NCBI GenBank assembly: GCA_036925085.1
Contig: JAUPFP010000004.1
Location: 6,839,329-6,903,328 of the forward strand
Origin: Brachycybe producta
Lineage: Eukaryota; Arthropoda; Diplopoda; Playtdesmida; Andrognathidae
Length of the DNA: 64,000 nt
Direction: 5' to 3'
Below are positions 25,089-36,305 of this stretch, one piece after another. A model generated the notes under the pieces. It made no database searches. It worked only from the letters and a program-made list of their open reading frames with translations, and was not told where the DNA came from. The position numbers and the translations under genes are program-made. How positions within the stretch are numbered: the first letter of the stretch is position 1; each line of letters starts with the position of its first letter.

Positions 25089-25238
25089 TTCTATTCCCAC
25101 TCATGTGGTTTATATGCAATAAAGTTTTAAAGTTGCATTGTCATGAGCAACTATAGAAATATTCAATGACACCCATTCTGAATTGCCAAACGTTTGAGGA
25201 ACCCATGCAGAAAATGAAGACAGTTTTGTCTTGCAGAA
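25089..25238. repeat. Direct repeat, right copy flanking LINE family 2
   Basis: Starts directly after the LINE 5' end: CACTCATGTGGTTTATATGC ... AATGAAGACAGTTTTGTCTT. Partner of 24628-24780. Confidence 0.7.
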
Positions 25239-25736
25239 TTCACTGGGAATGTATTTCACTCAAAACTTCCATTGCTGCCTTTCCGTGTCATGTGCAAAGG
25301 TGGTACGGGAGATATTGGGCCATTCATTTGGGAATTTGTAATCATAAAAATGTTAAGAACCCCTGCACTAGAAGGATAGCAATCCATCGGGTCAGTTTTT
25401 TTTCCAACTTTTAATTATAGGACTCATACCTTCCTGCAGGACCTACAAAGTCCTATGTGAAAGTTCTGCTTTCTGTAAATTTACTTATTATAGGCTAGAA
25501 GCAAGCCAACAATTCAGTTTTCCAACTAACGGACAAATAAGTTGGAACCACTGCTTTAAATTAAGAGTGCACACCCTTGACCGACAGCTCATCTCCATTT
25601 AACTCGGTGGTTTTCATTTATTTGCCTGATAGTTGCACAACATTAAAGTTGATGGTATGCCCGTAACCTAACTGTTAGGCTAGGACTCTTATAGGTCTGC
25701 ACAGTTACTGTAAACATTCACTTGCTTTTGGTATTT
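25239..25736. other. Unassigned stretch
   Basis: No supported gene or repeat. Confidence 0.35.
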
Positions 25737-25997
25737 TTATACTGTTGTAATTTTTGGTGTTTTAAATACTGTTGCTGGACCACATCCAGCCAGGTCTAGC
25801 AACCTGGTTTGGTCTCTAGATGGACTTGGTGACCTGCCGGGTGATCCAGTTCTGCTTCTAGACCTGGATGTGGGGCCCCTGGTCGTGCCTATACTTCTTG
25901 CTTGTCGGAATTGGACTCCCTGGCATTGTCTAAGCCCTGTTGTTTCTGTTTCTCGATCCTTGGGGTTCCATGTAGGACAGCTTTCCTGAGTTCCCAC
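25737..25997 (-). pseudogene. Possible leader or gag start after an LTR
   Basis: 86-codon minus-strand frame, rich in Arg, Ser, Pro and Gly (TSRSRSRTGSPGRSPSPSRD). It lies directly downstream of the LTR-like segment on the same strand. A frame with similar composition sits in the same place after the LTR at about 52662-53326. Could be the start of a gag-like protein or leader of a truncated retrotransposon. No zinc knuckle, protease or RT follows. Confidence 0.35.
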
Positions 25998-26638
25998 ATT
26001 TTAAAGAGGAAGCGATGACTCTACACCTCCCAGAGGTGTTCGCCAAGAAAGAAAAAGACTATCTTTTGTGATTAAACTTGATTTATTTTATATGAGCAAT
26101 TGCGATGATACATTAGAGCGATATAAGAATAAAGCGAACTGACTCTGAAAATATTCTAAGTCCAAAGACTCCTTCAGAGGCTTAGAATGTGCACTCTCTT
26201 AGATCTCTGTTTCGAGAAAGGAAACACTCTGTCCCTGCATACTGCCTGCCTACTGTCCTCTTGAGGGTACCTTGCATGCCTGTTTTGTTACTCTGGCCCT
26301 TGGGAGGGGCCACCCGTGACCAGGGGTAGCCCACAGGTCAAACTCACCAATGGCAATCTCTGGTCCCAAAATATTTCCTTTTTTCGAACTCATTTCTCCA
26401 AAATATGCAAATGACTTCAGAAAAATTATCTGGACTTATCCAGTGTCACTAGACATGAGAAAAAGTAATTTGCTCTTCTTAATTGTTTCCATGTGTTCCG
26501 GCAAAAACGCTTTCGCTTTAAGGACACCTGCTTTAGGGCCATCTGGGCATTGAAAAAGAGGTGGAAAAACTTAAAGAGACATGGTATGTGATATCTCCTA
26601 CACGCGTGTGTGCCGACACATGTGTAGGGGGTATCACA
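25998..26638 (-). mobile_element. LTR-like segment, minus strand
   Basis: On the minus strand begins TGTGATACCCCCTACAC at 26638 and contains AAAATAAATCAAG, a possible polyadenylation signal, near 26087-26099. The opening TGTRAYACCC is shared with the segments starting at 53326 and 60424. The 3' boundary is not fixed. Confidence 0.5.
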
Positions 26639-28480
26639 CTAATTTCACCATCTATCTATCTGAGTTTGGTGTCGATTATTTTTTCGTCATATTTTATTTT
26701 CAGTTTTTTGATTGTTGAATTATTGTCACCGAACAAACTATCCGATCACAGCCGTTCTTATCCAGGTACCATAGCATCAGACCATAGCTATCATTCACAG
26801 TAACCAGGCCCGGAGACTCAGGATTTCGGCAGTTGGAAGTCTGCCGGAGCACGGCCTGTGTTAAGGTCACCTCTGTAGAAGTCCATAAGTTAGAAATGAA
26901 AGGATTCAAAATGAAAGTATGATAATACACATTCACAGATTGTTACAATTGATTTTAACAGTAGCAACAACATCATCATAAGATCGTAAAACTCGTGGTT
27001 GTCATTCAACTGGCTAGAAGAACTGCTGAACAACAACAAAATTAAAACTCTGGCCTAACCTCCATATGTTCAAAACACAAACATGTTTGTATGTAAAGTG
27101 TGGTGCACTGCCACACAACATCATTTGCAACATATCCTACATGTGTTGTGGAGAATAGGACAAATATTTGTCGTCAAGCAGAACTTGTTACAACTGTAAC
27201 CAACTACTCTGGTGTTACAATGTTTGTTCGGAAACCACGACAAACCTCAATAGAAATGATTGTGTTTCTATTACCAGACTCCTTGCGGGAGTAGGAACCA
27301 TAGCCCCAAACCGTGCATTGGCGGACTTTTGATTGTTATGAAAACGGAGAGCGAACAGCTGCCACCGAGTAAGCGTCGGTCAGAATCGGCCAGATTGGAG
27401 GTGACCATAACCATCACTCAGAAACCTGCAAAAAAAAATATACTTGGTGCAAAATCGCGCCGATAACATGTAAATGTATAATAAAACGGATTTTACAAAC
27501 CCAGAGAATTGGATGCTAATATATACTTTAAAAATAGTAAATTAGAAAACGTAGTTTCTTTCGGAAATTTAGTGAAACAAGCAAACAGGCAAGTCGGTAT
27601 CTTGATGATGCCATTACTCAAATCCGACACACTTCCAAGACGGACACAACACTTGATTCGTGATAAGGGCCTCACAGTGTATAGTTTGGTATAGGTGGCT
27701 TGCTTGCTTGCTTCACGAAGTATCTCCCATAGGAAAACTAAAAACATTCATAAGTATTCAACAGGCCAGGAAGAGGGGTTGTCAAACAAATAGAAATTAA
27801 ATTCAAATAGATAAATACTGGAACTCCCATTGAGCCTCCAGTTACAAGTCCATTTCTGCTTCCAGATAATCAGAAACTCAGGGTTTGAGAGTCTTCTAGA
27901 AGGCGTACTTGAGGCCTGTAAAGATAAAAACACCTAGAAGGTGAGCAAAACCAGCACATCTACTCTCTAGTAACAGGAGCAAAATTGGACTCTCACACAT
28001 AGCCAAACTATGGCTTCCATAGAGTTTGTTCTGAGAAGTGTCACCCGCCCACCAAATCGCGTTGCTACACAACCAATAGAAAGACATCCTTCAATGTTAA
28101 AGTCTTGCTAGAATAATGAGAAAGAGTTGTGGTTATAGAATGTTATTGATCAAGAAAACTAGAACGCATATTTTTTGATGAGTCTTCATTAATTATGAAT
28201 GCTACACCAAAATACTGATTAGATTTTATGATACATTCACATTACTTCAAGAATCGTTGTAAATTTCAGTGCATTAAAACACACCACCGCATGCAACAGA
28301 TTTGTGTCAAGTAATTAAGTGATGCATCCTCTTAATAACGAATGTCAGATCAAATTCGGTGCTTAGAATTTAGTGTGAACATTTTTAAATTACACATTAA
28401 AGGCTATATGCAGTATTATACTACAATTTTGTCGAGTAATGTGAATCTACCGTTACTCTCTATGCTTTGCAACTATTTGC
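26639..28480. other. Mixed-composition stretch, no gene called
   Basis: Several frames of 60-86 codons on both strands, none with a recognisable motif. 27340-27466 (plus) is a short polar open frame followed by AATAAA at about 27479, too little to call. CpG-containing pieces suggest old element remains. Confidence 0.35.
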
Positions 28481-28997
28481 TGAGTAGTTGATCGGTTAAC
28501 AGTATTTGTATTTGAAATACATCTATTAAGTAATGTATTTGTATTTTTAATTTACTTTTTATTTATATAGTATTTTAGTATTTTTATTTAAAAAAATTGT
28601 CACTTTAAAAAAAAATGATTTTTTTTTAACTTTGGCCTGGAAACTTTGACAAAGTTAATTTGGAATGCACTCATTACATTTAAGAATGCAGCTTTGACGG
28701 CAATTCCAATTAGAAATAAATTAATTGACAACAGATTTCAACAGTTAGTACTAACCAAAGTCGCCGTATTAAGAATAATTGGGGCTCTCCGCTAAGGGAA
28801 AAAATAGGGATAAAAAGGCTCACACCCACAAATGTTACATTTAAACATTAGCCACCTACTTTATAACACATGCCCTCCACTTTTCATTGACAAGTGGTGT
28901 GTTATAAATTTCCCCAAAAATTGTTTTCGAATTTTTATTTTTTTTAAGGTTAAGCAGCACTGCTCACCAAGACAAATAAGATGAAGTAAATATTTTA
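28481..28997. other. GTATTTG/AATACAAAT-rich flank of minisatellite
   Basis: TATTTGTATTTGAAATACAT and similar words occur here and inverted at 29640-29700 (AAAATACAAACTTAAC), a style typical of some hAT MITEs. The 31-base array may have expanded inside such an element. Confidence 0.4.
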
Positions 28998-29604
28998 GTA
29001 TTTTAAATAAAAGTTACGTTTGTGTTTTGTATTTTAAATAAAAGCTACGTTTGTGTTTTGTACTTTAAATAAAAGCTACGTTTGTGTTTTGTACTTTAAA
29101 TAAAAGCTACGTTTGTGTTTTGTATTTTAAATAAAAGTTACGTTTGTGTTTTGTATTTTAAATAAAAACTACGTTTGTGTTTTGTATTTTAAATAAAAGC
29201 TACGTTTGTGTTTTGTATTTTAAATAAAAGCTACGTTTGTGTTTTGTATTTTAAATAAAAGCTACGTTTGTGTTTTGTATTTTAAATAAAAGCTACGTTT
29301 GTGTTTTATATTTTAAATAAAAACTACGTTTGTGTTTTGTATTTTAAATAAAAACTACGTTTGTGTTTTGTATTTTAAATAAAAGCTACGTTTGTGTTTT
29401 GTATTTTAAATAAAAGCTACGTTTGTGTTTTATATTTTAAATAAAAGCTACGTTTGTGTTTTGTATTTTAAATAAAAGCTACGTTTGTGTTTTGTATTTT
29501 AAATAAAAGCTACGTTTGTGTTTTGTATTTTAAATAAAAGCTACGTTTGTGTTTTGTATTTTAAATAAAAGCTACGTTTGTGTTTTGTATTTTAAATAAA
29601 AGTT
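28998..29604. repeat. 31-bp minisatellite, 19 full units plus a partial
   Basis: Unit GTATTTTAAATAAAAG followed by CTACGTTTGTGTTTT. First unit starts at 28998 and the twentieth, truncated, at 29587: exactly 19 x 31 bases, so no indels. Variation is confined to a few sites (GTATTTT/GTACTTT, AGCTACG/AACTACG/AGTTACG, TTGTA/TTATA). Confidence 0.95.
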
Positions 29605-30320
29605 AAATTTCTATTTTGTGTTTAATTTAGATACTAAAGATGTATTTAAATTAAATAAAAAAATACAAACTTAACTTTTATTTTTGTATTTTATTTAAAA
29701 TATTTCGTAAAATTATCTTCAACCAACACTGACAACCAATCAGTATAATGAAAGTTGCAAAAGAATAAAAAGCATCCATTCTTACGACATCATTAAACTG
29801 CACCTGCTAATAATAGGCGTATATATATAAAAAACTAATTACATTATAAGGAAAAACTGTATTAAGGATCTACATGATTTTTAATAGTGAAAACAAAAAA
29901 AAACCAATAGTCATAAAATGAAAATTACTATTTGAATAGAAATAAGAAAATGGATGAATTGTACAACCATTGAGCAAATTAATTGCAATTCAAGAAACAT
30001 GATGGAACAAAGATTTTATGAGATTAAAAACACATTACATGAAAACATTTTTTTTTAAAAAAACCAAACTTAATTGAGATATTTTTTTTAAAATAAATTT
30101 ATTCTATTTTATATACGTTGTTTTTAAAGAAACCTGCACTATAGAGAGATGAGATGTCCATTTTGTGATGCATGACTGTATATACTATACATGTATGATG
30201 ACACATTGAATATAACACAACACAAGAACTTTGACTGCTGCAAACTTGTAGATTTTTCTTTCTTTCTTTCTTCAATATAAACAAGAAAAATGAACAAATA
30301 TTTCTTTAATATTTTATATA
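29605..30320. other. AT-rich stretch
   Basis: Right flank of the minisatellite with AATACAAAC words, then unassigned sequence with a TTTC run near 30258. Confidence 0.4.
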
Positions 30321-30594
30321 CTAGTGGGGTAAACCGCCATAAATGACAGGTGAGCATCTAGTTCAATTTTGTGTGAATGTCCGGTTGTCATGAAGTGATT
30401 TTGCCTTGAGCGCTTGCATTTTTTGTAAGCACCTTAATATTTTTTGGGTACTTGGATCGGGAGAGCGCAACATAAAGTTGACCATGAGAAGAAAAACCAG
30501 TTCATTTAAAATTTAAATAAATTCGAATGTGCTTAAAAGTTTTTGGCCTAGTTTGTGCAGCGTTATCCACAAACAGACAAAGCTTAATATATAA
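30321..30594 (-). mobile_element. Helitron 1 of cluster, minus strand
   Basis: Minus strand: ATATATTAAGCTTTGTCTGT ... CATGGTCAACTTTATGTTGC ... GTCATTTATGGC hairpin remnant, TTTACCCCACTAG. Complete non-autonomous element of about 275 bases. Confidence 0.75.
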
Positions 30595-30597
30595 AAT

Positions 30598-30600
<3 letters not shown>

Positions 30601-30650
<50 letters not shown>
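30601..30650. repeat. (AT)25 microsatellite
   Basis: Uninterrupted alternating AT between two Helitrons that point away from each other, at their shared 5' sides. Confidence 0.97.
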
Positions 30651-30656
<6 letters not shown>

Positions 30657-30662
30657 ATTATA

Positions 30663-30962
30663 TATATAATATCCCAGGTCTGTGTATGTGTGTGTGTGTG
30701 TGGAGTAACAAAAACCATTGAAGCACGTCGGAATTTATATAAATTTGAATAAATGAACCGTTTTTTTTTCTCAAGGTCAACTATATGTTGAACTCTTCCT
30801 TTGGAAAGTGTAGAAGGGAGAAGAGAGAGAGAGAAAAGTGGGAGGGGGTGACTGAAATTGCAATGAAAGGAGTAAAAAAAGGAAAAAACGACGCGCATGC
30901 GCACAATTGCCTGTGAATTTCGCTCCCGTCAGGCCATCATTTATGATGGTTTACCCCACTAG
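30663..30962 (+). mobile_element. Helitron 2 of cluster, plus strand
   Basis: Starts near TATATAATATCCCAGGTC, contains CTCAAGGTCAACTATATGTT and GCGCATGCGCAC, ends with hairpin CCATCATTTATGATGG and TTTACCCCACTAG at 30962. Confidence 0.78.
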
Positions 30963-31325
30963 TTTTATATATTAAGCTGTGTGGGTATCTATCTATCTAT
31001 CTGTGAAGTAACGCTGTACAACCATTGAATCACATCGGAATTTATATAAATTTAAATAAATGAAGAAATGAACAGCTTTTTTTTCTCAAGGTCAACTATA
31101 TGTTGCACCCTTCCCTTCCAAGAACCCCATGATATTAAAGTGGAGAGGGGAAAAGGTTTGGAAAGTGTAGAGGGGTAGAGAGAGAGAGAGAGAAACATGG
31201 AGGGGGAAAAAGTGGGAGGGGGTGACTGAAATTGAAATGAAAGTAGTAAAAAAAGGAAAAAACGACGAGCATGCACACAACTGACTGTAATTTTGCTCCC
31301 GTCATAAGTATATATACCCCACTAG
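30963..31325 (+). mobile_element. Helitron 3 of cluster, plus strand
   Basis: Begins immediately after the previous CTAG: TTTTATATATTAAGCTGTG, with a short CTAT run, CTCAAGGTCAACTATATGTT, and ends ACCCCACTAG at 31325. The terminal hairpin is damaged (CCCGTCATAAG). Confidence 0.75.
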
Positions 31326-31609
31326 TATATATATAGTATATATTTATTAAGCTTTGTCTGTCTGTGTATAACGCTGCCTAAACTAGGCCAAAAACGTTTA
31401 AACACATCGGAATTTATTTTAATATAAATGAACCGGTTTTTTCTCATGGTCAACTTTATGTTGTCCTCTTCTAATCCAAGAACTCAAACAATATTAAAGT
31501 GCTTATAAAAAATGCAAGCGCTCAAGGCAAAATTACATCATGACAATCGGACTTTCCCACAAAATTAAACTAGATGCTCCCCGTCATTTATGACGGGTTA
31601 CCCCACAAG
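31326..31609 (+). mobile_element. Helitron 4 of cluster, plus strand
   Basis: Begins immediately after the previous CTAG. TATTTATTAAGCTTTGTCTG at the start, CATGGTCAACTTTATGTTG inside, perfect hairpin CCCGTCATTTATGACGGG, then TTACCCCACAAG (CTAG mutated to CAAG). Closest in sequence to Helitron 1, in opposite orientation. Confidence 0.78.
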
Positions 31610-32430
31610 TTTTGAAATATAATTAAAATGTATTGGCTTCATATCCTCAGGAGTTTTTTTTATTTAATTCACTGGACTTCCTCCTCCTCCCTCCTTCTCA
31701 TTCTGTTATTTTCTTCTTCAAACTATATCTAAATTCACTTTTGTTTTTCAAAAATTTTGAGCTCATATTTTTTTTCCTTCTTCTTGTAGGAAAATGAATC
31801 ATGAAACACAAAGTTGAAGATAAAACATATTTTTTATGATAATAAAAATTGTGAACACGTCTCACAAAAATCAATCAAATGTACATCTTTATTTATATAT
31901 ATGTATATAATATCACACATTCCTGAAGAACCAATGAAATTTGGTTTAGAAGAAAAAGTAGAACTTGTTCACACAAACACACAATCACAAAAAAAAACCT
32001 TTCCCGAAATTCCATCGAGAGAATAATAATTGGCACTACGAACGATGATGTTGATTGAACGAACACAAACAAACACACAGAGACAAACATGACACGGGGA
32101 CACATTTCGACCAAATGCTGCTGCAACGTTGTCCTTTGATGCAAAAGATGTTACTTTGACTTCTGATGGGAAGACATTTTCGACATGTGCAACAATGTTA
32201 TTTATTTTGTTTGGTTTGTTTGTTTTTTTATACATTAGTTTTTTTTTTTTTGGTATTTGACTTCACAAATATTCCATTGTTGTTCGTCCCAGATGAAAGG
32301 CAAAAAATAAAACAATCCACCACATGGCAGGACTTTTACTTATTGGTGCCAAAGAATCACTTGCTAATACAAATAACAAGACAAAAGACAAAATTTAAAG
32401 TGTACAGCATTTTTCAACAAATTTCATCTC
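31610..32430. other. Unassigned stretch
   Basis: A strong plus-strand acceptor-like tract precedes 31790 but the following frame stops after eight codons. Otherwise no signal. Confidence 0.35.
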
Positions 32431-33476
32431 TTAAGAAGCTACACATTGCAAAATTACTTTGAAAAATCTCCACAAAGAGCGCTAGCATCGTTTTTCTATT
32501 GAACCCGTAGACTCGATGTTAAAGAAGAAACGTTCATTTTTAATTTTTAAAATACACAGTGGCGGTCAGGTCAACATGTTTATTTTTCATATTTAAAGTT
32601 GTCCAATTTTGATGGTTCAAAGTGCAATGCGCACTTTAAATATATGTTTATCTAGTGATAGAATAACAAAAAATTAGTAAGTGCAGTTCTATTTTTAAAA
32701 AAAACAAGTATTTCAAAATCGCGAATTTCTAACTCTTTATCAGTACGAAATGGCGTACGAAAAACAAATATTTTAATGGATGTTTTTTTTTTCTTCTTAT
32801 TTGGGTGTACTCAATGGAGTTAGTTTAACATAAACAGTTAGAAATTCGCAATTTTGAAATATGTTTTAAAAATAGAAGGGCACTTACCAATTTTTTGTCA
32901 TTCTATTACTAGATCAGCCTATATATTTAAGGTGCACATTGCACTTTGAAAAATTAAAATTGGACAACTTTAAATATGAAAAATAAACATTGCCACGACT
33001 GTGTAATTTTAAAAATTAACATTTTTTCTTTCGTTAATAATAATAATGATAATAATTATTTATTGTCACCAAAATGAAAAACGAAATATCACAACTTACA
33101 TGGGACAAACACATCATTTCTATACAATGTTAGATGAAAATCAAATATCAATCAATAAAAACAATCACTCTGAGGACAATCAGTCAGTTTTAAACAATAT
33201 TTTTTTTTCTTAAAAATACAAAAAGATTCTGAATTGACAATGTTAAATGGAAGAGCATTCCACAATGGAATAACACGGTTCAGGAAATACAATTTTCTTC
33301 TATTGACCTTTTGAGGTCTCAGAATAACTCATGGTTTCGTGTACTTTTTAAAAGGCTAAAATTGTATACTTGATAAAAATTCAAATTTAACATTGGGTTT
33401 ATGGGCTCAATAGAAAAACTATGCTAGTGCTCTTTGTGGAGATTTTTCAAAGTAATTTTGCAAAGTAGCCTTTTAA
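32431..33476. mobile_element. Palindromic TTAA-type element, copy C, with LINE insert
   Basis: TTAA at 32431-32434 and 33473-33476; termini GAAGCTACACATTGC and CAAAGTAGCC. Same arms as copy B. The right arm is split by a LINE family 3 end at about 33038-33378. Confidence 0.82.
33038..33378 (-). pseudogene. LINE family 3, 3' end
   Basis: Minus-strand frame reads RKLYFLNRVIPLWNALPFN then IVNSESFCILRKKNIV and a stop: the RVI..WN.LP motif of LINE ORF2 C-termini. The 3' region ends in a TTATTATTA-type tail (AATAATAATAACG). Inserted in the right arm of copy C. Confidence 0.78.
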
Positions 33477-34037
33477 GTGATAAGTAAATAAGCCTATCTA
33501 TTCTACACTTCAGAAATAACATTGAGAAAAACTTGAACGCCTTCCTAGTTGCTGATTAAATGTAATTTTTATGGCAAAATTATATCCTTTACTTGCGGTC
33601 AAATAAATAGAATAATATTACTCAGATTGCATAGATTTTTACCTTCAGTCACATAGCTAAGTCATAATTTTGTCAGGGGTTTATGCCCCCGAGGCATAAC
33701 ATTTTTACCCGTTCTCAACGTATGGCTACCGTGACCACGGTCAGCCCACGGTGACCAAAAGTGGGCCCGGGTTGCCGACGCCTTCTGCCGGGGCCTAACC
33801 GACCGGGATCGGTCGACGCTTTTTCAAACATAAAAAAGTCATAAGTACGCCAAGAGTTTACTCCCTGAGAGTGTAAACTTTATAACAGTCAATTTAAATG
33901 AGGTTCTATGGAAGACGGGTGCCCAAGTTTGGCCCCCATGCACCTTTAAAAAACAACCGGGGTGGGCCGGATCTGGGCACAGGTTGCCAACATTCGCGCC
34001 ATACATCAACAAGCCTTCGACCATCATCACTTTTTAG
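33477..34037. other. Stretch with a GC-rich patch
   Basis: 33685-33820 is unusually GC-rich for the window (GTGACCACGGTCAGCCCACG, GGGCCCGGGTTGCC, CGACCGGGATCGGTCGACG). Palindromic bits suggest old transposon sequence; no open frame is convincing. Confidence 0.4.
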
Positions 34038-34450
34038 TAGAGGTGGGACGAATCCTAAATTTTCTCGAATCCGAATCCTACAAGGTTCTCGAATCCCTTC
34101 AATCTCCTGAATCTCTCGAATCCTTCATATAAGAATTTTATATTATTCATTAAGAAGATACGAATAAATGAAATATTAAATATTAAATTATTAATAATAA
34201 AAAACAGCGTGGCACTCAGGGTCGCCACAAGGTGATGATATTGGTGATCCCGGTACCACCGAAATTGCAACAATCGCCGTTTTTTGTTAGTGAACGCTTC
34301 TATTGGACGTCAATGGAGTTAAAACTAATTTTACCAAAGTTTTTTTTTAAAGTTAGGATTCAAAAGGTTCGAAAGACGAAAAAAGCGCGAAGATTCAAGT
34401 TTTCGAATCTGGAATATTTTTCAAAATTTGCAGGATTCAAGGATTCCTAG
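34038..34450. mobile_element. hAT-like MITE, TAGAGGTGGGACGAATCC type
   Basis: Starts TAGAGGTGGGACGAATCC; repeated CGAATCC words on the left pair with GGATTC and TTCGAA words on the right. Flanked by CTTTTTAG (34030-34037) and CTTTTAAT (34451-34458), a possible 8-base duplication with two mismatches. Confidence 0.6.
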
Positions 34451-34504
34451 CTTTTAATACGCAAACAAAAATTAGACTTCATGTTTCACTACATAGGTTA
34501 GAGG

Positions 34505-35006
34505 CAGTGGCGTAGGCAGCCTTGGGTTATGGGGGGTTTTAAATTTTTAACCCCTCCCCTTTCACACGCAATTAGAAAACAGGGTGAACAAAAGTTGGCT
34601 CCGCTCTTTTTATGACGAACGCAACTTCTAATTGCTTGGTTATGTAGTCTGACATCACATGCTCCGCCCTTTTGAACGTCGAACCACACAACACACCAAT
34701 TAGAAGTTGCCGGACGTCATAAATAGGGCGGAGTCAACTTCTGTTCGTCCCGATTTCAATTGCCTGTTTACCTTTCTCAGCAGCAATTTGGTAACATTAT
34801 AAAACAGCATTGCTGAACCTAACTATGTAAATAATTGGTTACTGATTCTTACACTTGCACCCCTATCTAAACATCACTAAGATCACAATATTGTCTGTAT
34901 GTCAGTAATTGCTGAGGGAAAAACAATTTTTTTAGGGAAAAAAAATTTTCGAATGAAATGGGGGGGGGGATTCTAACTCCCCCTAACCCCCCTCCCTATG
35001 CCACTG
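34505..35006. mobile_element. hAT-like element, CAGTGGCGTAGG ends
   Basis: Begins CAGTGGCGTAGGCAGCC and ends CCTCCCTATGCCACTG, inverted termini of a type common in animal hAT elements. Flanked by GTTAGAGG (34497-34504) and GTCAGAGG (35007-35014), an 8-base duplication with one mismatch. It carries a Mutator-like MITE inside. No transposase. Confidence 0.8.
34568..34768. mobile_element. Mutator-like MITE, nested in hAT-like element
   Basis: ACGCAATTAGAAAACAGGG ... CGTCCCGATTTCAATTGCC, with internal CTCCGCCC and GGGCGGAG inverted. Family reference copies at 47337-47542 and 61273-61478. Flanks CCCTTTCAC / ACCTTTCTC agree at 7 of 9. Confidence 0.75.
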
Positions 35007-35452
35007 GTCAGAGGCGTGGTAGAAAAATAATTTTGCCCTTATATTTTATACTGGATTGCCAATATTTTTGAAAAAAGAACAAGTGGCCCAATTGAATACC
35101 GGTCCAATTTAATACCGGTCTTTCTGGCATTTGCCCAAGCTGCCCCTTTGGCCAGTCGAATGTCTCATTCCTACTTTTTAAACATTAAGTAAACCTGTTG
35201 CGCCACACGCCACCCCCTGCTGCTGAAAACATTGCCCCTCATTTGCACCCCCAAAATGCGCCCCTCCAAACCTAATGAGCCCCCCATGCAGTCGCGGGGG
35301 CTGTGGGTACCCAGCTATGCCCCAGCGCATTTTCAGTTGGCTTTTTTCAGCAGGATATATGAAGTCATGTTTCGTTTTCAAAACAAAACTACAAAAACCA
35401 TTATAATGACATGCCACATTGAAATAGAAGTGTACATTGTTGCATGCATTTA
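35007..35452. other. Unassigned stretch
   Basis: CCCC-containing patch near 35205-35300, probably old element sequence. No gene. Confidence 0.35.
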
Positions 35453-36193
35453 CGAGGGTACATCGCAAAATTGCTTGGAAAAATTTTCGCAAAGAGCGCT
35501 AGCATCGTTTTTCTATTGAGCCCATAGACACAATGTTAAAGAAAAAATGTTAATTTTTAAAATACACAGTCGCGGCAACATATGTTAATTTTTTATATTT
35601 AAAGTTGGCCAATATTAAGTTTTCACAGTACAATGTGCACCTTAAATATATGCTGATCGAGTGACAGAATGACAAAAAATTGGTAAGTGCGATTATATTT
35701 TTAAGAACTATTTCAAAATCGCGAATTTCTAACTCTTATGATAAACTCCATTGAGTACGTCCAAATAAGAAAAAAAAACATCCATTAAAATGCTCGTAAA
35801 ATACGTGAAAACAATTTTTAAAAACCAGACAAAAAACGTCAAAGTGTTGCCTTCACTGTGGTTTAATTGTGGTTTTTGAAAATTATTTTTATGTATTTTT
35901 ACGAGCATTATATATTGGATGTTTTTTTTGCTTACGAGCGCATATTCAATGGAGTTTAACATAAGAGTTAGAAATTCGCGATTTTGAAATAGTTTTTAAA
36001 AATTATAACCGCACTATCAGTCGATCAGCATATATTTAAGGTGCACATTGCAGTTTGAAAACAATATTAGTCAACTTCAACTTATTAATATTTTTTTTTC
36101 CATTAACATAGGGTCTATAGGCTCAATGGAAAAAATGATGCTAGCACTCTTTGCGGAGCTTGTTCGACGTAATTTTGCGATGTAGCCTCTTAT
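35453..36193. mobile_element. Palindromic TTAA-type element, copy D
   Basis: GGGTACATCGCAAAATTGC at the left and GCGATGTAGCCTCTTAT at the right; internal arms as in copy B. Flanking TTAA is mutated on both sides. Confidence 0.8.
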
Positions 36194-36218
36194 TATAAAA
36201 AAAACCACCAATCGTCAC

Positions 36219-36305
36219 CTGCATCATCTGGTGTGTTTTTGGCAGAAGGATAGTGGACGTCATTATCAACATTGTTGCCTCCACGAGGACTGTTGTATTC
36301 CTTAT
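36219..36305 (-). CDS. Candidate internal coding exon, phase 1-1
   Basis: An 87-base open stretch on the minus strand with acceptor TGTCCTGTTTTTAG and donor GTGACGAT. As in the other two candidates, two bases finish a codon at the start and one base remains at the end. It encodes 28 whole codons, beginning KEYNSPRGGNNVDNDV and ending PSAKNTPDDA: hydrophilic, rich in Asn and Asp, no membrane segment. The end of a palindromic TTAA-type element lies only about 26 bases past the donor, so the intron start has been hit by an insertion. Base composition is clearly less AT-rich than the flanks, which supports coding. Function unknown. Confidence 0.55.

Noticed and set aside
28998..29604. CRISPR array
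   Set aside because: Repeats are directly joined without spacers, and the context is a eukaryotic genome.
31790..31830. Plus-strand terminal exon after a strong pyrimidine tract
   Set aside because: Only eight codons before a stop, with no matching donor upstream on the plus strand.
33685..33820. CpG island or promoter
   Set aside because: Short GC-rich patch with palindromes and no adjacent open frame; more likely old transposon sequence.
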